A DNA stretch of 64,000 bases, from assembly GCF_018614075.1 (NCBI RefSeq), contig NZ_JAGGOZ010000008.1:16088-80087 (forward strand), written 5' to 3'. Of the stretch, positions 49,630 through 57,920 are shown one piece after another. The translations under genes and the position numbers were made by a program. This DNA is from Streptomyces sp. ISL-94 (lineage in GTDB: Bacteria; Actinomycetota; Actinomycetes; Streptomycetales; Streptomycetaceae). The notes below the pieces were generated by a model, which worked only from the letters and a program-made list of their open reading frames with translations, was not told the DNA's origin and made no database searches. Each line of letters opens with the position of its first letter. Position 1 is the stretch's first letter.

Positions 49630-51249
49630 TTAGTTGAGCTCGACCTTGGCCAGGTCCATGCGGCCCTGGGCGTCGACCTCGACGTTCTTCACGGTCTTGG
49701 AGTAGGCCGAAGAAGACATGTAGGTGAAGACGGGGATGTACGGCAGGTCCTTGACGAGGATGTCGTCGGCCTGCTGGTACAGCTTCTGGCCCTCGGCGGC
49801 GTCAGCGGCCTTGTCGGCCTTGTCGAGGAGGGCTTCGAAGTCCTCGTTCACGTAGTGGCCGTAGTTGGAGCCGTTCTCGATCGCGACCTTCGAGAAGATC
49901 GGACGCATGTAGTTCTCCATGGCCGGGTAGTCCATGACCCAGCCCATGCGGAAGGCGCCCTTGTACTTCGAGGCACCCAGGTCGTCCAGCATCTCGCCGA
50001 ACTTGGTGAACGGCTTGGCGGTGACCTCGACGCCGAGGTTCGCCTTCAGCTGGTTGGCGACGGCCTCGATCCACTCCTTGTGGCCGCCGTCGGCGTTGTA
50101 GCCGAGCTCGATCTTGTTGCCGGGGACGCCGCCCGCCTGGGTGAAGAGTTCCTTCGCCTTGGTCGGGTTGTACGTACCGGCCTCGCCGAGCGCACCCTTG
50201 CGGTAGCCCGGGATGATCGGGCTGACGAAGTCGTCGGCCGGCTTGCGGGTGTTGTTGAAGATGGTCTTCGTGATGGCGTCCCGGTCGATGGCCATCGAGA
50301 TGGCCTTGCGGATCTCGACCTTGCCGAACGCCTCGGGGTTCTGCGCGAGCGGGAGGCCGATGTAGCCGACGCCGGACTCGGGCTTGTAGATGTAGCGGTC
50401 GCCGAACTCCTGCGAGACGCTGGCCATCGCCGACACCGGGAGCTTGTCGGTGATCTGGATGGCGTCGGCACGCAGGTCGTTGTACGCCGTGTCCAGGTTG
50501 TCGTAGATCCGGAAGGTGACGCCCTCGAGCTTGGCGCGACCCTCGGCCGGGTACTTGTCGTACCGCTTGACCTTGATCTGCTTGTTGTGCTCCCAGGCAC
50601 CGTCCATCTGGAAGGGGCCGTTGCCGATCGGCTTCTCGCCGAAGGCCTTCGGGTCCGCCTCGAACGCCTTCGGCAGCGGGTAGAAGGCGTTGTAGCCCAG
50701 CATCGTCTTGAACTGGGAGAACGGGTCCTTCAGCGTGACGGTGAAGGTCATCTCGTCGACGATCTTCAGGCCCTTGAGCTCCTTGGCGGTGGGCTTCTTG
50801 TCCTTGCCCGGCGCCAGCTCGTCCGAGCCCTCGATCTTCGAGAAGAACGGCATGCCCTCGGCCGCGTTCTCCTGGTTGGCGCCCCAGTTCCACGCACGGA
50901 CGAAGGACTGCGCGTCGAGCTTCTCGCCGTTGTGGAAGGTGAAGCCGTCCTTGACCTTGATGGTCCAGGTCTTCGAGTCCGTGGTGGTGATGGACTCGGC
51001 AGCAGCGAGCTGCGGCTCGTTGGTCTTGTTGTCGTACGAGACCAGCGCGGTGAAGACCGCGTTCAGGACCTCGGCGCCCTCGGACTCGGCGGTGTTCTGA
51101 CCCACCAGGCCGTGCTGCGGCTCACCCAGCTGCACGGTGATGTTGCCGCCGCCGCTCTTGGCGTCGTCCTTGCCGGTACCGCAAGCCGTGGCCGCCATCG
51201 CAACGATGACGGCACCCACGACCCACTTGGCGCTCGTTGCTCCGCGCAT
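49630..51249 (-). CDS. Peptide ABC transporter substrate-binding lipoprotein (system 2)
   Basis: This 539-residue family 5 solute-binding lipoprotein has signal peptide AKWVVGAVIVAMAATAC with Cys at 23, the same length as in system 1. The mature domain has TTTDSKTWTIKVKDGFTFHN, GNGPFQMDGAW and VEIRKAISMAIDRDAITKTI. ATG 51249 follows GAGGAGG with a 9-base spacer. It opens operon 2 and lies 450 bases after the typA stop, in a gap with a terminator and a palindrome. Its place beside typA fits my memory of where the S. coelicolor bldK peptide importer sits, but bldK has a permease gene before the binding-protein gene, so identity is not claimed. Confidence 0.92.
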   Translation of the reverse strand: MRGATSAKWVVGAVIVAMAATACGTGKDDAKSGGGNITVQLGEPQHGLVGQNTAESEGAEVLNAVFTALVSYDNKTNEPQLAAAESITTTDSKTWTIKVKDGFTFHNGEKLDAQSFVRAWNWGANQENAAEGMPFFSKIEGSDELAPGKDKKPTAKELKGLKIVDEMTFTVTLKDPFSQFKTMLGYNAFYPLPKAFEADPKAFGEKPIGNGPFQMDGAWEHNKQIKVKRYDKYPAEGRAKLEGVTFRIYDNLDTAYNDLRADAIQITDKLPVSAMASVSQEFGDRYIYKPESGVGYIGLPLAQNPEAFGKVEIRKAISMAIDRDAITKTIFNNTRKPADDFVSPIIPGYRKGALGEAGTYNPTKAKELFTQAGGVPGNKIELGYNADGGHKEWIEAVANQLKANLGVEVTAKPFTKFGEMLDDLGASKYKGAFRMGWVMDYPAMENYMRPIFSKVAIENGSNYGHYVNEDFEALLDKADKAADAAEGQKLYQQADDILVKDLPYIPVFTYMSSSAYSKTVKNVEVDAQGRMDLAKVELN

Positions 51250-51594
51250 GGGTAATTGCCTCCTCAGGAGTCACTGTCGATATGTGAAGGGCCCGGTGCC
51301 GCTGACACCCCTGACAGCGAATTCCGGCCCCATCGTGTGTGCTCGTGAGTCGGCGCTCCCCACAGCGCATGACCCATTGACCCGAGCTCAATGGAGCCAT
51401 CCTCAGGGACGCCCAGACCGTAAACCACACTTAAGTGGTCTCGTTTTCACAACATCACCGCATGTCGAAAACCCGAAATCCGGACAAACAGATAGGAGAC
51501 AGACACGTGCGAAACGGACTGTTAGCTCACCTTCCGGAGTGTCACGGTCGGTATGCGGACACCAGAACGCAATAATCCGCTTGACAAAAGCGAA
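51250..51594. promoter_or_regulatory. Upstream region of Opp operon 2
   Basis: A gene-free 345-base region. CACTTAAGTG, a perfect 10-bp palindrome with flanking ACCA/TGGT-like bases (51428-51437), lies 180 bases before the operon 2 ATG and could be an operator. On the minus strand TTGTGA about 17-18 bases from TGTGGT is a weak -35/-10 pair overlapping it. The sequence is less GC-rich than its surroundings. No small ORF is convincing. Confidence 0.45.
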
Positions 51595-51633
51595 CAGCCC
51601 CTCCCGTCACGGACTCCGTGAAGGGAGGGGCTG
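51595..51633 (-). terminator. Two-part hairpin terminator of typA
   Basis: CAGCCCCTCCC (51595-51605) pairs with GGGAGGGGCTG (51623-51633), enclosing TCACGG/CCGTGA (51607-51612 with 51616-51621) with the loop ACT. It lies 65 bases past the typA stop. Confidence 0.88.
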
Positions 51634-51699
51634 CTGCGCTCTGTGATCTTTCGGCCAACCCGGTCGCCGCCCTAGCGGCGACTGGGGTGAAGCCGGGTC

Positions 51700-53604
51700 C
51701 TACTTGCCGGACTTGGCGCGCGACGCGGTGCGCGAGCGCTCCTTCTGGTCCAGGACGACCTTGCGGATGCGGACGGCCTCCGGGGTGACCTCGACGCACT
51801 CGTCGTCGCGGCAGAACTCCAGGGACTGCTCCAGGGAGAGCTTGCGGGGCGGCACCACGTTCTCCGTGTTGTCCGCGGAAGCCGCACGCATGTTGGTGAG
51901 CTTCTTCTCCTTGGTGATGTTCACGTCCATGTCGTCGGAGCGCGAGTTCTCGCCGACGATCATGCCCTCGTACACCTCGGTGCCGGGCTCGGTGAACAGG
52001 ACGCCGCGCTCCTGGAGGTTGATCATCGCGAACGGCGTGACCGAACCCGCGCGGTCCGCGACCAGCGAACCGTTGTTGCGGGTCACCAGCGGGCCGAACC
52101 ACGGCTCGTGGCCCTCGTGGATGGAGTGGGCGATACCGGTACCGCGGGTGTTCGTCAGGAACTCCGTACGGAAGCCGATGAGACCGCGCGACGGGACGAC
52201 GAACTCCATGCGGACCCAGCCGGAGCCGTGGTTCGACATGTTGTCCATGCGGCCCTTGCGGATGCCCATGAGCTGCGTGACCGCGCCCATGTGCTCCTCG
52301 GGGACGTCGATCGTCATGCGCTCGACCGGCTCGTGCACCTTGCCGTCGATCTCCTGCGTGACCACCTGCGGCTTGCCGATGGTCAGCTCGAAGCCCTCGC
52401 GGCGCATCTGCTCGACCAGGATGGCGAGCGCGAGCTCACCACGGCCCTGGACCTCCCAGGCGTCCGGACGCTCGGTGTCGAGGACGCGGAGCGAGACGTT
52501 GCCGACCAGCTCGCGGTCGAGGCGGTCCTTGACCTGGCGGGCGGTGACCTTGCGGTCCTTGACCGCGGACTTGGCGTCCGCGCCCTTGCCGCTGCCGCCG
52601 CGGCCGACCATCGGGGAGGTGTTCGTACCGATGGTCATGGAGATCGCCGGCTCGTCCACCGAGATCAGCGGGAGCGCGATCGGGTTCTCCGGGTCGGCCA
52701 GGGTCTCGCCGATCATGATGTCGGGGAAACCGGCGACCGCGCAGATGTCACCCGGGCCCGCCACCTCGGCCGGCTTGCGGGTGAGCGCCTCGGTCATCAT
52801 CAGCTCGGTGATGCGGACGTTCGAGACCGTGCCGTCACGCTTGATCCACGCGACCGTCTGGCCCTTGCGCAGCTCGCCCTGCTCGACGCGGACCAGGGCG
52901 ATACGGCCGAGGAAGTTGTCGGCGTCCAGGTTGGTGACGTGGGCCTGGAGCGGGGCCTCCTCGTCGTACACCGGGGCCGGGACGTGCTCCAGGATGGTGG
53001 AGAAGAACGGCTCCAGGCTGTCGCTGTCCGCGGGGACGGTGCCGTCCTCGGGCTTGGTCAGCGAGGCGACGCCGTCACGGCCGCAGGCGTAGACGATCGG
53101 GAACTCGATCTGGTCCTCGTCCGCGTCCAGGTCGAGGAAGAGGTCGTACGTCTCGTTGACGACCTCGTCGATCCGGGAGTCCGGACGGTCGGTCTTGTTG
53201 ATGCAGAGGATGACCGGCATCTTCGCCTGCAGAGCCTTGCGCAGGACGAAGCGGGTCTGGGGCAGCGGACCCTCGGAGGCGTCCACCAGCAGAACGACGG
53301 CGTCCACCATCGACAGACCGCGCTCGACCTCACCACCGAAGTCGGCGTGGCCGGGGGTGTCGATGATGTTGATCGTGATCGGGGCCCCGCCGTCCTTGGG
53401 GTGATACTTCACCGCCGTGTTCTTGGCGAGGATCGTGATGCCCTTCTCACGCTCCAGGTCGTTCGAGTCCATCATGCGGTCGTCGAGGTGCTGGTGGGCG
53501 GCGAAGGCACCGGCCTGCTTGAGCATGGCATCGACGATGGTCGTCTTGCCATGGTCGACGTGGGCGACGATGGCGACGTTACGGATGTCGTGGCGCGTGG
53601 GCAC
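51700..53604 (-). CDS. typA: TypA/BipA translational GTPase
   Basis: This 634-residue ribosome-associated GTPase is of the EF-G-like family and aids ribosome assembly and stress translation. G1 AHVDHGKTT (about 13-21), switch EREKGITILAKNTAV, G3 DTPGHADFGGEVERG and G4 NKTDRPD are intact. The BipA-specific C-terminal domain contains GRGELALAILVEQMRREGFE and FEFVVPSRGLIG-type sequence (MEFVVPSRGLIGFRTEFL). GTG 53604 has GGGAGA 9 bases upstream; longer readings have no family similarity. The gene precedes the LpqW-like gene as in M. tuberculosis typA-lpqW (there in the opposite reading sense of this window). Confidence 0.93.
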   Translation of the reverse strand: MPTRHDIRNVAIVAHVDHGKTTIVDAMLKQAGAFAAHQHLDDRMMDSNDLEREKGITILAKNTAVKYHPKDGGAPITINIIDTPGHADFGGEVERGLSMVDAVVLLVDASEGPLPQTRFVLRKALQAKMPVILCINKTDRPDSRIDEVVNETYDLFLDLDADEDQIEFPIVYACGRDGVASLTKPEDGTVPADSDSLEPFFSTILEHVPAPVYDEEAPLQAHVTNLDADNFLGRIALVRVEQGELRKGQTVAWIKRDGTVSNVRITELMMTEALTRKPAEVAGPGDICAVAGFPDIMIGETLADPENPIALPLISVDEPAISMTIGTNTSPMVGRGGSGKGADAKSAVKDRKVTARQVKDRLDRELVGNVSLRVLDTERPDAWEVQGRGELALAILVEQMRREGFELTIGKPQVVTQEIDGKVHEPVERMTIDVPEEHMGAVTQLMGIRKGRMDNMSNHGSGWVRMEFVVPSRGLIGFRTEFLTNTRGTGIAHSIHEGHEPWFGPLVTRNNGSLVADRAGSVTPFAMINLQERGVLFTEPGTEVYEGMIVGENSRSDDMDVNITKEKKLTNMRAASADNTENVVPPRKLSLEQSLEFCRDDECVEVTPEAVRIRKVVLDQKERSRTASRAKSGK

Positions 53605-53980
53605 TTCGGCGCTTCTCCCGGGATCGTGGATGGCGTCGCGTACGGTCCGGCACGCGCGCCTCGACCGGGCGAAAACCTGCCACGGCCTTACCCCATGGTA
53701 CGTCGGATGGCGGGAACCGCCTGCCGGGGGGTCTGTCAAGAGGCCGGACGAATGAGGAAGGCCGGGTGTGGGGTGGGGAGTCCCGGCCGTGGCGATGCCT
53801 GTGTTCACAAGGGATTCATGCGGGTCAATGGGTAGACGTGACGATGCCCGCCGGGGTACCCGGCGGGCAAGGGACTTGAGTCACATCTGAGGTTTTGACC
53901 CCAGGGTCAACCTGACAGGCCCCGTTTTGTCACCACATCTTCTTCTCTTGTGCGCCCTGCTGTGCGCCCTGCGCGACCGC
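53605..53980. promoter_or_regulatory. Intergenic region between typA and the LpqW-like gene
   Basis: These 376 bases carry the typA promoter on the minus strand; CTTGACAG at about 53731-53738 is a possible -35, and no convincing -10 was found at 17 bases. The LpqW-gene terminator lies at 53845-53869. No ORF of note. Confidence 0.4.
53845..53869 (-). terminator. Hairpin terminator of the LpqW-like gene
   Basis: TGCCCGCCGGG (53845-53855) pairs perfectly with CCCGGCGGGCA (53859-53869) around GTA. It lies about 110 bases past the stop at 53981. Confidence 0.85.
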
Positions 53981-56419
53981 CTACTTCTCCTTCGCCTTGT
54001 CCTTGGCGGCCGACTGCTTCTTCCAGCCGATGTCCTGGTAGCGGGGGGCGCCGAGGCCGAAGGCGCCCGCGTTGACCAGCGAGGGCTTGACGGCCACCAG
54101 CTCCGGGCGCTGGTAGAGCGGGACGGAGCCCGCGGCGGCCCAGATCCGGGCGTCCGCCTTGCGCATCAGCTCCCGGGACTGCTCCTCGTCCAGCTCGCCG
54201 AGCGCCTGGTCGAAGAGCTGGTCGATGTGGTCGGTGCCGACCCGGGTGTAGTTCTGTTCGACGAGGAGCGAGCCGTCCGCGGCCGGCTCCGGCTTGGCGA
54301 AGATCGGCCGGGCGTCGGTGGCCGGGTAGGCGGTCGCCGGCCAGGAGTAGAGGGCCAGGTCGTACTGGCCCGAGGCGATGTGGTCCTTGAAGAAGCTCTC
54401 GTCGGCCACCTTGGTGATCTCGGTGCTCACGCCGAGCTTCCGGAGCATCTGGGCGATCCGCTCGCCGACCGTGCGCAGGGCCTCCGAGCCGGGGCCCGAC
54501 GGCAGGACGAAGCGCAGGTTGAGCGCCTTGCCGTCCTTGGCGAGCATGGAGCCCGAGGTGCGGACGGCCTGCTTGGCCGGGGGCGCGGAGGGCTTGGCCG
54601 GCTCGGCCCCCTCGCCGTCGCGGGCCGGGTTGCGCTTGCCGTCGTCCGCTACGGAGGCCGCGGAGCCCAGCGCGCCCGCGGCGGCGGCCTGGGCCAGCAG
54701 GGAGGCCTGCTGCCGGGCCGCGAAGGGGGCGGGGGCCAGCACCGGGGAGGGCAGGTCGTGGGCCGCCCCCGCGGCGAACATGTCGGCGTCGACGATCTCG
54801 CCGTCGGGGCCGTCCGCCGGGAACCCGGCCAGGACCCCGTCGCCGCTGTGCCCCTCGGGGCCCTCGGGGCGGCTGCCGTGCGTGCCGCCGTGGTCCCCGT
54901 TGCGCTCGTCGTCCTGGCCCACGATGTACAGGCCGTCGTTGCCGGTGCCCGGGCCGGACGGGGTCTTCCCGTCGTCCTGCCGGCCGCCCTCCGCGCTCTC
55001 GGGGCCGGCCTTGGCGCCCGGCTGCTCGGTGAGCTTGCCGCCGCGGCGCCAGCCCGCGTCCGCGAGGAGGGCCTCGGCCGCCTTGGTGTCCTGGCCGCCG
55101 AGGGCGTCGCTGTTGTCGGCGTACGCCTGCTGCCCGGCCAGCGCCAGGTGGCTGCCGACCGGCTTCGCGGGGAGGCCGAGCGGCTTGAGTACGAGCTCGG
55201 CCAGCGCCTTGCGGTCCAGGGCCCGGGCCACCGCCCGGCGCACCCGCTCGTCGGACAGCGGGCCGGAGGCGCCGTTCATGGCGAGCTGGGTGTAGGCCGG
55301 CTCCAGGGACTTGCGCACGGTGAAGTTCCGCAGGGCGTCCTGCTCGTCGGCGTACCGTTTCACCGCCTCGGCGTGCTTCTGCCGGGTGTCCCGCTCCGCC
55401 GTGGCCTTGGCCTCGTCCGCGCCGAAGGCGGTCGCCCAGGACAGCGTGGCCTCCGCGGGCGTCATCGCGGCGCCCGGACCGTGCGCCGGGGCCCCGCCCG
55501 AGCCCGCTCCGCCCTGGCCGCCCTGCCCGCCCTGCCCGCCCTTGGCGCCCGCTTCCCGGCGGGCCAGCGCGATCCGGTCGGCGCCCGCGCGGTCGATCTC
55601 CGCCAGGTCCAGCTTCCCGGCGGCCAGCGCGGCCGGGCGCTCGGCCCTCGGCACCGCCGTCAGCACCATCGTGTCCAGCTTCGCCGGCCGGCCCCACCAG
55701 CGCGGATTGCGGTTCAGGGCGACGGTGCCGGTCTTCTTGTCGATCGCCCCGAGGCCGAAGGGTCCGGCGGTGGCCTTGAGGGTGCCGCGGGCGCCCTCGT
55801 TGAAGGCCTCCGGGGTGCCCATGACCTGCTTCGGGTAGAGCGGGGTGAAGAGCGAGCGCCAGTCGGCGTACGGCTTGGCGAAGGTGACCTTGACCTCCAG
55901 GTCGGTCTTGCCCCGCTCGATCTTCTCGATGCGCTCGTATCCGGCGTTGCGGGCCGTCCAGTACGCCGAGTCCTTGCCGTTCAGGGCCCGCCACTGGGCT
56001 ACGAAGTCGGCCGCGCCGATCTCCCGGCCGTCGCTCCACACCGCCTGCTGGTTCAGCTTGTACAGGACGACCTGCTTGGGCTCCCGCTCGACGACCCCGG
56101 CCTTCTCCAGGTAGTCGGAATTGGCCACCGGCCGCCCCTTGGCGTCCAGCACGAACAGCTGCGGCAGCACCGCCCCGGCGATCCGGTTGGTCGTGCCGTC
56201 CGCGTCGGCCTGGAAGGTGTTCAAGGTCTCCGGGAGGGTGTCCACCGCCCAGCGCAGCACACCCCCGTCGGCGACCCTGTCGCGGGCCGTCGCCGCGATG
56301 TCCTGGCCGGCGGCGACCGGGCCGCCCTCGTCGTCACCCGCGCCGCAGCCCGTGAGCAGTGGCAGTGCGAGGACTCCCGAGGTCAGGAGCGCCAAGGACC
56401 TGCGCCTTCTCTGGGACAT
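53981..56419 (-). CDS. LpqW-like family 5 solute-binding lipoprotein with inserts
   Basis: This 812-residue lipoprotein is related to peptide-binding proteins and is placed as mycobacterial lpqW, which influences phosphatidylinositol mannoside/lipomannan balance. The signal peptide (RRRRSLALLTSGVLALPLLT, then lipobox with Cys about 26) is followed by DGGVLRWAVDTLPETLNTFQ and KADFVAQWRAL-type sequence. A Gly-rich insert lies near 345-360 (GGQGGQGGQGG), and a long low-complexity insert of about 150 residues near 530-690 (DGLYIVGQDDERNGDHGG). The fold resumes at LNLRFVLPSGPGSEALRTVG. ATG 56419 follows GGAGG. The ligand is unknown; the length exceeds the usual 600 because of the inserts. Confidence 0.87.
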   Translation of the reverse strand: MSQRRRRSLALLTSGVLALPLLTGCGAGDDEGGPVAAGQDIAATARDRVADGGVLRWAVDTLPETLNTFQADADGTTNRIAGAVLPQLFVLDAKGRPVANSDYLEKAGVVEREPKQVVLYKLNQQAVWSDGREIGAADFVAQWRALNGKDSAYWTARNAGYERIEKIERGKTDLEVKVTFAKPYADWRSLFTPLYPKQVMGTPEAFNEGARGTLKATAGPFGLGAIDKKTGTVALNRNPRWWGRPAKLDTMVLTAVPRAERPAALAAGKLDLAEIDRAGADRIALARREAGAKGGQGGQGGQGGAGSGGAPAHGPGAAMTPAEATLSWATAFGADEAKATAERDTRQKHAEAVKRYADEQDALRNFTVRKSLEPAYTQLAMNGASGPLSDERVRRAVARALDRKALAELVLKPLGLPAKPVGSHLALAGQQAYADNSDALGGQDTKAAEALLADAGWRRGGKLTEQPGAKAGPESAEGGRQDDGKTPSGPGTGNDGLYIVGQDDERNGDHGGTHGSRPEGPEGHSGDGVLAGFPADGPDGEIVDADMFAAGAAHDLPSPVLAPAPFAARQQASLLAQAAAAGALGSAASVADDGKRNPARDGEGAEPAKPSAPPAKQAVRTSGSMLAKDGKALNLRFVLPSGPGSEALRTVGERIAQMLRKLGVSTEITKVADESFFKDHIASGQYDLALYSWPATAYPATDARPIFAKPEPAADGSLLVEQNYTRVGTDHIDQLFDQALGELDEEQSRELMRKADARIWAAAGSVPLYQRPELVAVKPSLVNAGAFGLGAPRYQDIGWKKQSAAKDKAKEK

Positions 56420-56764
56420 GGGTGGTACCTCCGGGGCGGGGCGTGGGGGAAGCATGATCACGTTCGGCGGTATATGGAGCTGATCACACCGGTTGCCGGA
56501 ACCCACTGAAATCCACGCCCGGCCGCACCCCTCGCAGCCGCCTCGCGCCACGCCGCGAACCCCACCCGTGCGGACCAATCCCACTTGCGCGCCGACGGGC
56601 GTTCCCCCGGGAGAGGGATGAGAATGGGGGGCAGGGAGGGGCGCACGGTTCACGCCTGCGCGCCCGCAATCGCTGCACGTCCCTTCACAAGGGGGGACGG
56701 GAAGCGCGACACTCGCAGGCGCACATGAGCGTTCCCACCGCACCCGCGGAAGTGAGGGCAAATC
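56420..56764. promoter_or_regulatory. Divergent intergenic region with paired TGATCA sites
   Basis: A gene-free 345-base region between the LpqW-like gene (minus) and the small coiled-coil gene (plus). Two TGATCA sites about 26 bases apart lie near 56455-56490, with TATATGG between them. Both could be part of the lipoprotein promoter. AGTGAGG ahead of ATG 56765 is the ribosome binding site of the plus-strand gene. Confidence 0.4.
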
Positions 56765-56986
56765 ATGTCCCTGCAAGACGATCTGAGTGCCGTACGGCGC
56801 AACCTGGACGAGCTGACGCGCAAGGTCGAACAGCTGGAACAGCAGGCCAGGCGCCAGAAGCCGGGCCCGGCCGCGGCGCCGGACCCGTCCCGGATGGTGA
56901 CCATCCCGGACACCCCGTACGACAACGCGCTGTGGACGGACACCGACGACGAGGGCCTGGGCGCACGCGACCGCCGCGCCCCCTGA
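56765..56986 (+). CDS. Small coiled-coil hypothetical protein
   Basis: This 73-residue protein has an N-terminal amphipathic coiled coil (DLSAVRRNLDELTRKVEQLE with QQARRQK) followed by a Pro/Asp-rich tail (PDTPYDNALWTDTDDEG). ATG 56765 has a GAAGTGAGGG ribosome binding site upstream. The size and coiled coil are like small accessory or cell-division proteins, but I do not recognise it. A terminator hairpin at 57033 separates it from the succinate dehydrogenase genes. Confidence 0.75.
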   Translation: MSLQDDLSAVRRNLDELTRKVEQLEQQARRQKPGPAAAPDPSRMVTIPDTPYDNALWTDTDDEGLGARDRRAP

Positions 56987-57032
56987 CCCCGGCGGCCGCC
57001 CCCGCGCAGCCATCCGACCTCTGCACCCATCT

Positions 57033-57056
57033 GGCCCGGCCGTACGCGGCCGGGCC
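57033..57056. terminator. Hairpin terminator before the sdh operon
   Basis: GGCCCGGCCG (57033-57042) pairs perfectly with CGGCCGGGCC (57047-57056) around TACG. It is placed 46 bases after the small gene and 39 bases before the sdhC-like start. Confidence 0.7.
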
Positions 57057-57094
57057 TCCTGGGCCACCCCTCATCACTCCACCCGGAGTCCCCT

Positions 57095-57919
57095 TTGGCC
57101 ACAGGCACACAACCACCCCAGCAGCGGCCCGGCGGCGTCCACGACGCCTCCCGGGCCGCGATCGCTCCCCGGCACCTGCGGACCGACCGGTGGTGGCTGG
57201 CCCCCGCCGGCACCGCGGCCGGGCTGCTCGCCTTCGTCGTCTACTCGACCTGGCGGGCCTTCGCGAACGCCGACTACTACGCGGCCCCCTACGTCTCCCC
57301 GTTCTACTCCCCGTGCCTCGCGGAGAACTGCCAGGAGATGCGCGGCGGCCCCAACTGGGACCTCTTCGGCAGCTGGTGGGGCCTTTCGCCCGCCCTGCTG
57401 ATCCTGGTCTTCCCGCTCGGCTTCCGCCTGACCTGCTACTACTACCGCAAGGCCTACTACCGGGGCTTCTGGGCCTCGCCGCCCGCCTGCGCAGTCGCCG
57501 AGCCGCACGCGACGTACACCGGCGAGACCCGCTTCCCGCTGGTCTTCCAGAACATGCACCGGTACTTCTTCTACGCGGCGGTCCCGGTCGCGGGCATCCT
57601 CACGTACGACACGGTGCTGACCTTCCGCGACGAGCACTACGCGTGGGGCCACATGGGCCTCGGGACGCTGCTGTTCGTCGTCAACATCGTGCTCATCTGG
57701 GCGTACACACTGTCCTGCCACTCCTGCCGCCACATCATGGGCGGCAAGCTCAAGCACTTCTCGAAGCACCCGGTGCGCTACCGGCTGTGGGGCTGGGTCA
57801 GCCGGCTCAACTCCCGCCACATGCTGCTGGCGTGGGCCTCCCTGATCAGCGTGGCCCTGTGCGACTTCTACGTGTACCTGGTGGCCAGCGGCGCCTTCAC
57901 CGACCCGAGGATCTTCTGA
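57095..57919 (+). CDS. Succinate dehydrogenase/fumarate reductase membrane anchor, cytochrome b type
   Basis: This 274-residue membrane subunit has about five helices, e.g. WWLAPAGTAAGLLAFVVYST, ALLILVFPLGFRLTCYYYRK and MGLGTLLFVVNIVLIWAYTL. His residues in FQNMHRYFFY, WGHMGLG and CHSCRH may bind haem b. It anchors the flavoprotein and iron-sulfur subunits encoded next, and passes electrons to or from quinone. TTG 57095 follows GGAG by about 8 bases. It is the type found in mycobacterial Sdh1, which has one large anchor protein instead of separate SdhC and SdhD. The sdhA gene starts one base after its stop. Confidence 0.88.
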   Translation: MATGTQPPQQRPGGVHDASRAAIAPRHLRTDRWWLAPAGTAAGLLAFVVYSTWRAFANADYYAAPYVSPFYSPCLAENCQEMRGGPNWDLFGSWWGLSPALLILVFPLGFRLTCYYYRKAYYRGFWASPPACAVAEPHATYTGETRFPLVFQNMHRYFFYAAVPVAGILTYDTVLTFRDEHYAWGHMGLGTLLFVVNIVLIWAYTLSCHSCRHIMGGKLKHFSKHPVRYRLWGWVSRLNSRHMLLAWASLISVALCDFYVYLVASGAFTDPRIF

Positions 57920-57920
57920 G

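Noticed and set aside
38505..51249. Calling either Opp operon bldK
   Set aside because: The position fits but the first gene is the binding protein in both operons, whereas I recall bldK starting with a permease gene; the name is left out.
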